Source: an uncultured Eubacteriales bacterium
GTDB lineage: Bacteria; Bacillota; Clostridia; Saccharofermentanales; UBA5734
Reading direction: 5' to 3'
Length of the DNA: 64,000 nt
Assembly (NCBI GenBank): GCA_903835065.1
Contig: CAILLO010000001.1
Coordinates: 1-64,000, forward strand
Under the pieces are notes generated by a model. That model worked only from the letters and a program-made list of their open reading frames with translations, made no database searches and was not told where the DNA came from. The first letter of the stretch is position 1. Each line of letters begins with the position of its first letter. Positions 50,620-60,981 of the stretch are shown here, in pieces. The translations under genes were made by a program, and so were the position numbers.

Positions 50620-52117
50620 GGTAGGTGTAGTAGACGTCGATCTTGCTGGTCACTTCGAAGGGGCCGTGCATCGACAGGACGGCGACGCCGCAGTCGAGGA
50701 CCTCGATGCCGTAGTCGGCCATGTACTTGGCGATCGTCCCGCCGCCGCCGAAGTCGACCTTGCCGAGTTCGCCGGTCTGCCACGGAATGCCGGCGGACTC
50801 CAGCGCGCGGATCACCTCGGCGTAGAATTCGGCGTTGGCGTCGCTCGCGTCGCTCTTGCCGCGATGGCCCGTGTACTTCTCGAGCACGATGCCGCGGCCC
50901 AGGTACGCGGAATTCTTGGGGTCGGAGACGCTGCCGAAGGTGGGGTCGTACCCGACGCTCACGTCGGCGGACAGCATCTTCGAGTTCTCGAGGCACTTCT
51001 GGAAGCCGATTTCGTCGTAGCCGCCGGACGTGCGGGCGTAGAGGTCGGAGAGGAAATTGACGTAGAGGCGGGACTTCGCGCCGGTGTTGCCTTCGCTGCC
51101 GATCTCCTCCTTGTCGGAGAGGATCGCGACGCAGGTCTTGTCGGGCTTCTCCTGGTCGGTCACGGCGACCAGCGCCGGGAACGAGCAGACCCGGTCGTCC
51201 TGGCCGTAGGCGCCGACGAAACTGCGGTCGAAGCCGAGGTCGCGCGAACGGAAGGCCGGCACGATCTCGAGTTCGGCGGACACGAGGTCCTGCTCCGTGA
51301 TGCCGTACTGGTCGTTGAGGAGCTTCAGGAGACCCAGCTTGAAGCGGCTGGAGGTGTCCTTGTCGCCGTACGGGAGGCTGCCGACCAGAAGATTCAGTTC
51401 CTCGCCCTTGACGGTCTCGTTGGCCTTGCGGGCCATCTGCTCCGCGCCCAGGTGGGGCAGCAGGTCGGTGATCGTGAAGACGGGGTCCTCGTCCTTCTCG
51501 CCGACGCAGACCGACACCTTGCTGCCGTCGCCGCGCACCACGACGCCGTGCAGCGAGAGGGGGAGCGAAACCCACTGGTATTTCTTGATCCCACCGTAGT
51601 AGTGGGTCTTGAAGAAGACCATGTCGGCCTCTTCATAGACCGGGACGGGCTTGAGGTCGATCCGGGGGGAGTCGATATGGGCGCCCAGCAGGTTCATTCC
51701 CGCGCTCGCGGGCTTCTTCCCCACCACGGCGCAGACGAAGCCCTTGCCGCGGATGCTCTTGTAGACCTTGGCTCCGGGCTTGAGGACCTTGCCGGCGGTC
51801 TCGATGTCGACGAAGCCGAGGGACTCGACGGTCTCGATCGAGGCGATCACGACCTCCCGCTCGGTCTTGCCGAGGTCGATGAAGCGTCGGTACTCCTCCG
51901 CGAACGCGTACGCGGATTCCACGTCGTCCGTCGAGGCCTTGTCCCACAGGTTCGGGTAGTCCTTGAACAGCTTCTCCTTCAGTTCCTTCACGGCCTCCTT
52001 GGCGTCCTTCGCGTCCTTCGCGGCGGGAGCGGCCCTGCGGGTCCGAACGGTCTTCTCTGCGGCGGCAGGCTTGGCAGCCGGGGTCTTTCCGGCTGCGGGG
52101 GTCTTCTTGACGGCCAT
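50588..52117 (-). CDS. M18 family aminopeptidase with Lys/Ala/Pro-rich N-terminal tail
   Basis: The 509-residue product is a dinuclear zinc aminopeptidase of family M18, which removes N-terminal (often acidic) residues from peptides. Metal and catalytic motifs: GAHIDSPRIDLKP, the ILSDKEEIGSEGNTG Glu pair, SADVSVGYDPTF, and the C-terminal SMHGPFEV. The first ~50 residues are a tail rich in Lys, Ala, Pro and Arg, like a histone H1 tail and unusual for the family. ATG at 52117 with AAGGAGG 8 bases upstream. Upstream in-frame codons overlap the promoter. Confidence 0.9.
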   Translation of the reverse strand: MAVKKTPAAGKTPAAKPAAAEKTVRTRRAAPAAKDAKDAKEAVKELKEKLFKDYPNLWDKASTDDVESAYAFAEEYRRFIDLGKTEREVVIASIETVESLGFVDIETAGKVLKPGAKVYKSIRGKGFVCAVVGKKPASAGMNLLGAHIDSPRIDLKPVPVYEEADMVFFKTHYYGGIKKYQWVSLPLSLHGVVVRGDGSKVSVCVGEKDEDPVFTITDLLPHLGAEQMARKANETVKGEELNLLVGSLPYGDKDTSSRFKLGLLKLLNDQYGITEQDLVSAELEIVPAFRSRDLGFDRSFVGAYGQDDRVCSFPALVAVTDQEKPDKTCVAILSDKEEIGSEGNTGAKSRLYVNFLSDLYARTSGGYDEIGFQKCLENSKMLSADVSVGYDPTFGSVSDPKNSAYLGRGIVLEKYTGHRGKSDASDANAEFYAEVIRALESAGIPWQTGELGKVDFGGGGTIAKYMADYGIEVLDCGVAVLSMHGPFEVTSKIDVYYTYLAYKRFIEAV

Positions 52118-52195
52118 CGGGAATTCCTCCTTCAAGGGTCTCATCTGTCGCTTCAAGCCTGCCGAGCGAGCCCGGAGGGGTTTGCGCGTCCGTTC

Positions 52196-52225
52196 ATTAT
52201 AGAGTATTTTCAAGTACGGGAACAA
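52196..52225 (-). promoter_or_regulatory. Promoter of the M18 aminopeptidase-radical SAM unit
   Basis: On the minus strand TTGTTC (52225-52220), 18 bases, TATAAT (52201-52196). The divergent PHP gene starts at 52240; for it, TTGCGC (52182-52187) and TATTTT (52205-52210) with 17 bases between are a weak candidate. Confidence 0.55.
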
Positions 52226-52239
52226 GGGAGGCCGCATCG

Positions 52240-53055
52240 ATGCGCTACGATACGCACACCCACACGAATCGGTTCTCCAGCGATTCCAAGCTGGAGATCG
52301 AGGTCCTCGTCGACCGGATCGCCGCCCTCGGATTCGACGGCGTCGTCGTCACCGACCACTACGAGCCGGACTACCCGGATCCCCGGTTCTCCACCGTCTT
52401 CGACATCCCGGAGTACCTGGACTCCCTCCGAGCGGCCGACCGGTCGTCCCGAGGCGGCCCGAAGGTCCTGAGGGGTCTCGAGTTCGGCTTCCTGCCGTTC
52501 CACGGTCCCCGCCTCGACGAGGTCGCCCGGACCGGCGCCTTCGACCACATCATCTCGTCCGTCCACATGCTCGACGGACTGGACCCGTATTTCTCCCGCG
52601 AGGTCTACGACGCCGGCCGCAAGGCCGTCTACGGCGGCGTCCTCGAGCGGATGGCCGACATGCTCCGGATCACGGATTCGTTCGACGTCCTGGGGCACTA
52701 CGACTATTTCTCTCGATACGCGCCCTGGAGCGACCGGAAGATGCTCTACCGCGACGCCCCGGACGCCTTCGACGAAGTGCTGCGGCTCTGCGCGGGAACC
52801 GGGCGGGCGCTCGAGCTCAACACGCGCACGGGCTATCGGATGATCGACGAGGGGGCGACGGACTTCCTTCCCGATCCCGAGATTCTCCGCCGATACCGGG
52901 AACTGGGCGGCGAACTCGTGAGCGTCGGTTCGGACGCCCACCAGGCCGAGACGGTCGGCCGCGTGTTTCCCGAATACCTGGAATTCCTTCGGAATCTGGG
53001 CTTCCCCGGCTTCACCGTCTATTTCGATCGCCTGCCCCGGGTGATTCCCTTCTAG
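52240..53055 (+). CDS. PHP-domain histidinol-phosphatase (HisJ/HisK-like)
   Basis: The 271-residue protein has the PHP metal motifs: DTHTHTN at the N-terminus (His6, His8), VVTDHYE, a Glu in GLEFGF, SSVHML, LGHYDYFSRY and the C-terminal VGSDAHQAE. This pattern fits PHP-type histidinol phosphatase, the last phosphate removal in histidine synthesis, but no other his gene is near and related PHP phosphoesterases look alike. AAGGGAGG lies 7 bases before the ATG. It is a single gene; the convergent iscU gene ends 48 bases further on. Confidence 0.8.
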   Translation: MRYDTHTHTNRFSSDSKLEIEVLVDRIAALGFDGVVVTDHYEPDYPDPRFSTVFDIPEYLDSLRAADRSSRGGPKVLRGLEFGFLPFHGPRLDEVARTGAFDHIISSVHMLDGLDPYFSREVYDAGRKAVYGGVLERMADMLRITDSFDVLGHYDYFSRYAPWSDRKMLYRDAPDAFDEVLRLCAGTGRALELNTRTGYRMIDEGATDFLPDPEILRRYRELGGELVSVGSDAHQAETVGRVFPEYLEFLRNLGFPGFTVYFDRLPRVIPF

Positions 53056-53103
53056 GGTTCCTCGATCCGGGCGACCGGACGACGGGACCCGCGGAGGCGC
53101 GGT

Positions 53104-53535
53104 CTATTCGCCGTCGTGCTCGTGGTCCTCGGCCTCGGCGAAGATCGCGCGGTTCGAGTCGTCGATCAGCCCGTGCTTCTCGTAGTATTCCTTGAGAGCC
53201 GCCTTGACCGCCTGCTCCGCCAGCAGCGAGCAGTGCATCTTCTGCGGGGGTAGACCGTCCAGCGCTTCGGCGACCGCCTTGTTCGACAACTGCAGCACCT
53301 CGTCGATCGACTTCCCGATGATCATCTCGGTCGCCATGCTGCTCGTCGCGATCGCGGAGCCGCAGCCGAACGTCTTGAACTTCGCGTCGACGACGATGCC
53401 GTTCTCGATCTTCAGGAAGATGCGCATGATGTCGCCGCACTTGGCGTTGCCGACCGTGCCGACCGCGTCCGCGTTCTCGATCTCGCCCATGTTCCGGGGG
53501 TGCATGAAATGGTCCATGACCTTTTCGCTGTACAT
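53104..53535 (-). CDS. iscU: Iron-sulfur cluster scaffold protein IscU/NifU-like
   Basis: This is the scaffold on which Fe-S clusters are built from sulfide given by the desulfurase. The 143 residues carry the three Cys ligands (Cys33 in AKCGD, Cys58 in FGCGS, Cys102 in MHCSLLA) and Asp35. The acidic, His-containing tail (EAEDHEHDGE) is a small oddity. It lies 3 bases downstream of nifS on the same strand, so the pair is one transcript. No iscA, hscAB or regulator gene accompanies them. Confidence 0.93.
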   Translation of the reverse strand: MYSEKVMDHFMHPRNMGEIENADAVGTVGNAKCGDIMRIFLKIENGIVVDAKFKTFGCGSAIATSSMATEMIIGKSIDEVLQLSNKAVAEALDGLPPQKMHCSLLAEQAVKAALKEYYEKHGLIDDSNRAIFAEAEDHEHDGE

Positions 53536-53538
53536 CTA

Positions 53539-54738
53539 TTACTTCTTCCCTTCTGCCTTCAGATACTCGTCATACAGGGGGGACATCTCGCGCAGCCGGT
53601 CCACGACCTTCACGAGGGCCTCGAAGAGCGGCTCGATGTCGTCGAGGCCGTTCTCCTTGCCGAAGGTGACGCGCAGCGAACCGTGGGCGATCTCGTGGAC
53701 CAGCCCGATCGCGAGCAGCACGTGCGACGGGTCGAGCGACCCGGACGTGCAGGCGGAGCCGGAAGAGCAGGCGAATCCGTACATGTCGAGCAGCAGCAGC
53801 AGCGACTCGCCCTCGATGAACTGGAACGAGAAGTTCGCGTTGCCGGGCAGGCGCTTCGTCGGATGCCCGTTGAGGCGGACGTGCGGGATGCCGCCCATGA
53901 TGCGGGCGATCGCGGCGTCGCGGATCTCCGTCAGTCGCGCGGCGTTCGCAGGCTGTTCCGAGGCCGCGAGTTCGAAGGCCCGGCCGAAGCCGACGACGCC
54001 GGGGACGTTCTCGGTGCCGGCACGGCGCTTGCGCTCCTGGCCGCCGCCGTCGATGAAGACCGGCAGGCGCACGCCCTTGCGGATATAGAGCGCGCCGACA
54101 CCCTTGGGCCCGTAGATCTTGTGCGCGGAGAACGAGCAGAGGTCGACGGATAGCATCTTCATGTCGATCGGCAGTGCCCCGGCCGCCTGCACGGCGTCGG
54201 TGTGGAACCAGACGCCCTTCGCGCGGCAGATCCGGCCGATCTCGTCGACGGGCTGGACCGTGCCGATCTCGTTGTTGGCCATCATGATCGTGACCAGCAC
54301 CGTATCGGGGCGGATCGCGCGCTCGACGTCCGCGGGATCCACGATCCCCTGGTCGTCGACGGGTACGTAGGTGACTTCCCAGCCGCGCTTCGCCAGCGCT
54401 TCGACGGAATGGAGCACGGCGTGGTGCTCGATCGCCGAGGTCACGATATGGCGGCCCTTCTTCTCCAGCGCCTGCGCGACGCCCTTGATCGCCCAGTTGT
54501 CGGCTTCGGAGCCGCTTCCCGTGAAGACGATTTCGGAGGGTTCTGCGCCGATCGCGCGCGCGACCTTCTCGCGTGCGAGTTCGACGGCCTTCTTGGCGTC
54601 GCGGCCGACTTCATAGAGCGACGAGGGGTTGCCGTAGTGTTCGGTGAAATAGGGCAGCATCGCCTCCAGGACTTCCGGCCGCATCCTCGTGGTCGCGGCG
54701 TTGTCGAGATAGACGAACTTTCTTTCCTCCTGGGCCAT
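53539..54738 (-). CDS. nifS: Cysteine desulfurase (NifS/IscS), partner of IscU
   Basis: This PLP enzyme converts cysteine to alanine and passes the persulfide to IscU. The 399 residues contain YLDNAATTRM, GSEADNWAIKG, NNEIGTVQ, the PLP Lys in SFSAHKIYGPKG, and the Cys loop CSSGSACTSGSLDPSHVL. The long Cys-rich loop differs from that of the second desulfurase at 60982-62127. The ATG at 54738 follows AGGAAATC-type purines. The 148-base gap upstream contains two palindromes but no clear promoter. Confidence 0.94.
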   Translation of the reverse strand: MAQEERKFVYLDNAATTRMRPEVLEAMLPYFTEHYGNPSSLYEVGRDAKKAVELAREKVARAIGAEPSEIVFTGSGSEADNWAIKGVAQALEKKGRHIVTSAIEHHAVLHSVEALAKRGWEVTYVPVDDQGIVDPADVERAIRPDTVLVTIMMANNEIGTVQPVDEIGRICRAKGVWFHTDAVQAAGALPIDMKMLSVDLCSFSAHKIYGPKGVGALYIRKGVRLPVFIDGGGQERKRRAGTENVPGVVGFGRAFELAASEQPANAARLTEIRDAAIARIMGGIPHVRLNGHPTKRLPGNANFSFQFIEGESLLLLLDMYGFACSSGSACTSGSLDPSHVLLAIGLVHEIAHGSLRVTFGKENGLDDIEPLFEALVKVVDRLREMSPLYDEYLKAEGKK

Positions 54739-54816
54739 CTTGATTTCCTTCCCGTGCGGGACCCTCTGAATGGGGCTCCGGCGTGCGTCTTTCCACGGGT
54801 CAACTGTACCCTTGAG

Positions 54817-54844
54817 GGGTCGGACCCGGAGTAACCCCAGTTAC
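54817..54844. repeat. Two palindromes upstream of nifS-iscU
   Basis: GGGTCGGACCC (54817-54827) and GTAAC-CCCA-GTTAC (54831-54844) lie side by side in the gap between larA-like and nifS. They could be operators for an Fe-S or redox regulator, or hairpins in the leader. No function is shown. Confidence 0.4.
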
Positions 54845-54886
54845 ATGGAGCCCTCTCAGAACCTCGAGGAAGGCTGCAGCGGGTCC

Positions 54887-56139
54887 CTACGCCAGGGCCG
54901 GAAGCGTCGAACCCGCATGGGACATGACGATGACGCCGGCGCCGGTCCCGTGGGAGCGCAGGGCCTCGTCGACCGCGGCCTGGAGGTCGCGGAAGGGTTC
55001 CATCATGCCGAAGCAGGGGGATCCGTCCGGCAGGTCGGAGACGAGCAGGATCCGGCACTTGGCGCGGACCATCGCGATGGCGGCCGCCTTGTGCCCTCCG
55101 AGCTGGAATTCGCGGCGGATGCGGGCGATCGTCTCGTCGGGGTCGCAGGACCCGCGCAGCCATTCCTCGAAGACCGGTTCGCCGGGACCTTCCGTGCAGG
55201 CGGCGGCGAGGACGATGCAGCCGCCGTCCCGGACGGCGTGCTGGGCGTTGTCGAGCGCCTTCTGCGCCTGATAGAGGTTCAGGTCCTTCGGGAAGCCACC
55301 GGGCGACGCGACGACGACGTCGGCCTTCTGCGGAATCGCGACCTTGTACATCGAGTCGAGGAATCGGCAGCCCTCGCGGTGCGCCAGGACGGGGTGTCCG
55401 GCGACGGCACGCACGACGCGCCTGTCCTCGTCGAGGACCACGTTGAGGATCCAGTCGGCGCCGAGCAGCGCGCCGGCCTCCTCGATGTCCTCGCGGATCG
55501 GGTTGCCCGCCAGGCGCCCGGCGACCGCCGTCGGCTCCACCATGCGGGAGTGGTTCGCCTGGATGGCCGAATGCGTCGAGACGCCCGGCATGATCGCCTT
55601 GTAGCCGCCACTGTAGCCGGCGAAGTAGTGCATCTCGATGTTGCCGAGGAGGATCCTCCGGTCGGCGCGCGCGACGGGGCCGAACACGTCGACGGGCGTC
55701 CCGCGCGAGGTCGTCCCGAGGTGCACCATGTCGGCGGCGTCGCTGTCGAGCAGGCGCACCGTGCCGTAGATGGCCGGTCCGACCAGCTTCCGGTGCTCCT
55801 CCTCGGTTTGGGGGCGGTGGATGCCGAGGCCGAAGACGACCGTGACCCGGTCGCGCGTCACGCCCGCCGCCGCGAGTTCCTCGAGCAGCGCGGGCAGCAC
55901 GAGCGCGGTCGGCATCGGGCGCGTGACGTCGCTCGAAACAATGCAGACCGATTCACCGGGACCCACGACGTCCCGGAGGAGCGGCGCCCCGATCGGTTCC
56001 GACAGGGCGCGGCGGACTTCGGGCTCGCCGACGAGCCCGGCGGGCACCGGGTTCGCCTTCATCTCCAGCAGCAGGTCCTTTTCGTCGAGGGTGAAGGAGC
56101 GCGTGCCCTTCGCATATCCGAGTTCGATGGTCCGCTTCG

Positions 56140-56143
<4 letters not shown>
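54887..56143 (-). CDS. LarA family protein (nickel-pincer lactate racemase-like)
   Basis: LarA enzymes use a nickel-pincer nucleotide to racemise or epimerise 2-hydroxy acids. The key residues appear at nearly the family positions: Arg75 (DVTRP), His109 (LGIHRP), His172 and the pincer-bearing Lys182 (HYFAGYSGGYK). The 418-residue product therefore may be active; the true substrate may not be lactate. No larB, larC or larE cofactor genes are in the window. I chose the GTG at 56143, which overlaps the rarA stop (GTGA) and has AAGGGGAG 7 bases upstream; an ATG at 56173 would overlap rarA by 34 bases. Confidence 0.85.
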
Positions 56144-57444
<1,301 letters not shown>

Positions 57445-57497
57445 GGGTCCTCCTTTCCGCCGGCCACCGCCGGCCGGTCCAGAGCGTCGTGCGCGGA

Positions 57498-58739
57498 CTA
57501 TAGCTCCGGGTACAGCGGGTACTTGGACAGGAGCACCGCGACGCGTGTGCGGATCTCGTCCTTCTTCGCGTCGAAGTCGGAGTGGGCCATCCGGATCAGG
57601 CGGGCGACCTCGCGCATGTCGTTCCCGTCCATGCCGCGGGTCGTGACGGCCGGGGTGCCGAGCCGCAGCCCACTGGTCACGAAGGGCGACAGCGTCTCGT
57701 TCGGGACGGTGTTCTTGTTGCTGGTGATGTCGACCTCGTCGAGCCGCAGCTGCAGCTCCTTGCCCGTCACGCCGGTGCCGGTCAGGTCGAGCAGCATCAG
57801 GTGAGTGTCGGTGCCGCCGGAGACGAAACGGAAGCCTTCGTCGAGCAGGGCCTTCGAAAGGGCGGCCGCGTTGTCGAGGATCCGGCGCTGGTAGGCCTTG
57901 AATCCCGGCTGGAGAGCTTCGTGGAAGGCGACGGCCTTGCCGGCGATCACGTGCATCAGGGGTCCGCCCTGGAGTCCGGGGAAGATCGCGGAGTCGATCT
58001 TCTGTGCGTATTCCTTCCGGCAGAGGATCATGCCGCCGCGCGGACCGCGCAGCGTCTTGTGCGTCGTCGTCGAGACGACGTCGGCGTACGGGACCGGGTC
58101 GGGGTGGAGGCCCGCCGCGACGAGGCCCGCGATATGGGCCATGTCGACGAACAGGTAGGCCCCGACGGAGTCGGCGATCGCGCGGAACCGCGCGAAGTCG
58201 AGGGTCCGGGGATAGGCGCTGGCGCCTGCGAGGATCAGCTTCGGCCGGTGCTCGAGGGCGAGGGCCTGGAGGTGGTCGTAGTCGATCGTCTCGGTCCGCT
58301 TGTCGACGCCGTATAAGACCGGGTGGAAGTACTTGCCGGAGATGTTCTTCGGCATCCCGTGCGTCAGGTGTCCGCCGTGGGAGAGGTCCATCCCCAGGAA
58401 CGTGTCGCCGGGCTCGAGCAGCGCGAAGAACACGGCCATGTTCGCCTGGGCGCCCGAATGCGGCTGGACGTTGGCGTGTTCGGCGCCGAACAGTTGCTTG
58501 GCGCGCTCGATCGCAAGGGTCTCCACGACGTCGATGTACTCGCAGCCGCCGTAATAGCGCTTGCCGGAATAGCCTTCCGCGTACTTGTTCGTCAGAGGCG
58601 ACCCGACGGCTTCGAGGACGGCCTCGCTGACGAAGTTCTCGGAGGCGATCAGCTCGATCTTGTTGCGCTGGCGGCCGATCTCGGACGATACGGCGCGGAA
58701 GACGTCGGGGTCGGTCTGCTTCAGGTGCTGGAAGTCCAT
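57498..58739 (-). CDS. glyA: Serine hydroxymethyltransferase
   Basis: It converts serine and tetrahydrofolate to glycine and methylene-THF. The 413-residue PLP enzyme has [29 protein letters not shown], the PLP Lys in [16 protein letters not shown], and [15 protein letters not shown] chose the ATG at 58739 because AGGAGG lies 5 bases upstream; the frame further up overlaps the next gene. A promoter precedes it and it is probably transcribed alone or with rarA-larA. Confidence 0.96.
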   Translation of the reverse strand: MDFQHLKQTDPDVFRAVSSEIGRQRNKIELIASENFVSEAVLEAVGSPLTNKYAEGYSGKRYYGGCEYIDVVETLAIERAKQLFGAEHANVQPHSGAQANMAVFFALLEPGDTFLGMDLSHGGHLTHGMPKNISGKYFHPVLYGVDKRTETIDYDHLQALALEHRPKLILAGASAYPRTLDFARFRAIADSVGAYLFVDMAHIAGLVAAGLHPDPVPYADVVSTTTHKTLRGPRGGMILCRKEYAQKIDSAIFPGLQGGPLMHVIAGKAVAFHEALQPGFKAYQRRILDNAAALSKALLDEGFRFVSGGTDTHLMLLDLTGTGVTGKELQLRLDEVDITSNKNTVPNETLSPFVTSGLRLGTPAVTTRGMDGNDMREVARLIRMAHSDFDAKKDEIRTRVAVLLSKYPLYPEL

Positions 58740-58773
58740 GGTATCCTCCTGGCGTGTCGTGGGATTCCTTGAG

Positions 58774-58782
58774 ATTCTATCA
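58774..58782 (-). promoter_or_regulatory. Extended -10 promoter of glyA
   Basis: On the minus strand TG-a-TAGAAT (58782-58774), overlapping the stop codon of the upstream AIR-synthase-like gene; no clear -35. Confidence 0.5.
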
Positions 58783-59760
58783 CAAGGCGGCGAACAATTC
58801 GTCGGGCCCGGGCGGTTCGAGAGGGCGGTCCCGCTCACCGTCCCGCAGGGTTCGGCGAAGGTCTTCGGTCAGCGTCCCGATCCGGACGGCGGGCACTCTT
58901 TCGTGCGCAAGCGCTGCGACCATACCGTCCGGACGGTCCGTCGCGATCAGCATGGATCCGCTGGAGATGAGACGCAGGGGGTCGATTCCGAGGACGGCGC
59001 AGATCCTGCGGGTCAGCGGGTCCACCGGAATCGAGCCGGCATCGAGAACGCATCCGAGGCCGGAGGCCGCCGCGAGTTCCCAGGCGGCGCCGAGGATGCC
59101 GCCCTCGGTCGCGTCGTGCATGGCGTGCGCCCCTTCCCTTCCGGCCGTCGTCCCGTCGCGAACGACGCTGATGCGTTCGACGAACCGTTGCGCTTCGTCG
59201 AGCTCTCCCTGCGTCAGGGTCGCGGACAGCGTCCGGGCCCGGTCCGCCGCGAGGATCGCGGTGCCTTCGAGTCCGGCCGAGCGGGTCATCAGGAGGGCGT
59301 CCCCGGCCTTCGCGCCGGAGGAGGTGACGACCGGACGCCCGTCGGAGAAGGCGAGCGCGGTGGTGTTGACGACGAACCGCCGCACGGCGTCGCTGACTTC
59401 GGTGTGCCCGCCGACGATCTCGACGCCGAGGGACTCCGCGGCGGCCGCGGCCTGGTCGACCAGCGCCGCGATCGATTCCGGGGTGCAGTCCGGCGGGGCG
59501 ATCAGCGACAGCAGGAGGCAGCGCGGGGCGAGCCCGGAACTGGCGACGTCGTTGCAGGCGACGTGGACGGCGATGCGGCCGATGTCGGCCGCGGCGCCCG
59601 TGATCGGGTCGCACGTCAGGACGACGAGGCCGCCGCCGCCGCGGACGACGGCGCAGTCGAGGCCGGAGCCGGGACCCGTCAGGGTGTCCGGACCGGACTT
59701 CGGCAGTCGGTCGAGCACCAGGCGGTGCAGGTCGGAGTCCGAAAGCTTGCCGATTTTCAT
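58780..59760 (-). CDS. AIR synthase-related protein (HypE/ThiL-like fold)
   Basis: The 326-residue protein has the PurM/HypE fold pattern: [21 protein letters not shown] at the N-terminus (about 35-55), [28 protein letters not shown], then [16 protein letters not shown] and [10 protein letters not shown] in the C-terminal half. It resembles HypE-like 'hydrogenase maturation factor' proteins more than ThiL, but lacks the HypE C-terminal Cys tail and no hyp genes are near. Its ATG overlaps the thiI stop (ATGA), so it may work with thiamine or thiouridine metabolism. Function is unassigned. Confidence 0.75.
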   Translation of the reverse strand: MKIGKLSDSDLHRLVLDRLPKSGPDTLTGPGSGLDCAVVRGGGGLVVLTCDPITGAAADIGRIAVHVACNDVASSGLAPRCLLLSLIAPPDCTPESIAALVDQAAAAAESLGVEIVGGHTEVSDAVRRFVVNTTALAFSDGRPVVTSSGAKAGDALLMTRSAGLEGTAILAADRARTLSATLTQGELDEAQRFVERISVVRDGTTAGREGAHAMHDATEGGILGAAWELAAASGLGCVLDAGSIPVDPLTRRICAVLGIDPLRLISSGSMLIATDRPDGMVAALAHERVPAVRIGTLTEDLRRTLRDGERDRPLEPPGPDELFAAL

Positions 59761-60956
59761 GGCTCGAGCGCCACCTTCCGCGTCACGAGGCCCAGCAGGG
59801 CCTCCTCGATCAGTCCGGCGAGCGGCAGGTCCTTCTCCAGAGCGTCGCAATCGCTCCGGTGCGGCCGCGTCTTCGGGTGTTTGGCGACGAAGACCGTGCA
59901 GCAGTCCTCGTAGGGTTGGATCGAGGTCTCGAACGTGTCGATGCGCCGGGCGACCTCGATCGTGGCATCCTTGTCGAGGCCGATCAGCGGCCGGAAGACG
60001 GGCATGTCGACGACGGCGTCGGTCACGGCGAGGGCGTGCAGGGTCTGGCTGGCCACCTGCCCGAGGCTTTCCCCCGTGACCAGGGCCTTGCAGCCGCGCT
60101 GGCGGGCGATGCGCTCGGCGACGCGCATCATGGCCCGACGCGTCAGCAGGGTCAGCATGTCCTCGGGGATGCGGTCGCGGAGCATCGTCTGGATGCCGGC
60201 GAAGGGCACGACGTGGACCTGGAGGCGGCCCGTGTAGAGGGACAGCTTGCCGGCGAGGTCCATGACCTTCTCGAGCGCCCGCTCGCTGGTGAACGGCATG
60301 CTCTGGAAATGGACGCATTCGAGTTCGAGGCCACGGCTGGCCATCATGTAGCCGGCGACCGGACTGTCGATGCCCCCCGAGAGGAGCAGCAGCGCCTTTC
60401 CGGCGGTGCCGACCGGGAGTCCGCGGTGTCCCCGGACCGTGCGGTCGAAGATCAGGTGGGTGTCGCGGACTTCGACGCGCAGCGTCACGTCCGGGTGCTT
60501 CACATCGACGGTCAGCTGGTCCGGGTAGGCCTGGAGCAGTGCGGCGCCGACGTCCCGGCTGATCGCAGGGGATTCGAGGGGAAAGCGCTTGTCGGAGCGG
60601 CGCGACTCGACCTTGAAAGTGCGGGGCCTGCCATCGGCCAGAACGCCCGCCATGTGGTCCACGCTCTGGGCGAGGATCTCCGGCATGCCGCCGCCGAAAC
60701 TGCGGGCCGGGTTGACGGAGACGATTCCGAAGACGAAGGTGGTCCGCCGGATCGCCTCCTCGAAGTCGAAATGGTCCGGGTCCGAGGGTTCGATGCGCAG
60801 GATCGACTGGGAGCGGACGACGCGCAGGTCGCCGAGGCTCTTCAGCCTCCGCTGGAGGTTCGCGGCCAGCTTGCCCTCGAAATCGCCTCGGTTGAGGCCC
60901 TTCAGGGAGATCTCGCCGATCCGGGCGAGGAGGATGCGGTCATGGGGAAGCGGCAT
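59757..60956 (-). CDS. thiI: tRNA 4-thiouridine synthase / thiamine biosynthesis protein ThiI
   Basis: ThiI activates U8 of tRNA with ATP and inserts sulfur; it can also serve thiazole synthesis. The 399 residues have an N-terminal ferredoxin-like and THUMP domain (ARIGEISLKGLNRGDFE), and the PP-loop SGGIDSPVAGYMM. There is no C-terminal rhodanese domain, so sulfur must come directly from a partner desulfurase, encoded next upstream. I chose the ATG at 60956 because AAGAAGGAG lies 6 bases upstream; an ATG at 60980 would add 8 residues. Confidence 0.93.
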   Translation of the reverse strand: MPLPHDRILLARIGEISLKGLNRGDFEGKLAANLQRRLKSLGDLRVVRSQSILRIEPSDPDHFDFEEAIRRTTFVFGIVSVNPARSFGGGMPEILAQSVDHMAGVLADGRPRTFKVESRRSDKRFPLESPAISRDVGAALLQAYPDQLTVDVKHPDVTLRVEVRDTHLIFDRTVRGHRGLPVGTAGKALLLLSGGIDSPVAGYMMASRGLELECVHFQSMPFTSERALEKVMDLAGKLSLYTGRLQVHVVPFAGIQTMLRDRIPEDMLTLLTRRAMMRVAERIARQRGCKALVTGESLGQVASQTLHALAVTDAVVDMPVFRPLIGLDKDATIEVARRIDTFETSIQPYEDCCTVFVAKHPKTRPHRSDCDALEKDLPLAGLIEEALLGLVTRKVALEP

Positions 60957-60981
60957 GGGGGTCTCCTTCTTCTGGTCCATC

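Noticed and set aside
54739-54886. T-box riboswitch upstream of nifS
   Set aside because: A GGGTCCCGC segment recalls the T-box core, but the conserved AGGGTGGnACCGCG and a specifier stem are not found, and the gap is too short.
57445-57497. Repeat or REP element between rarA and glyA
   Set aside because: CCGCCGGCC occurs twice in a GC-rich gap of 53 bases; too short and not repeated elsewhere that I can see.
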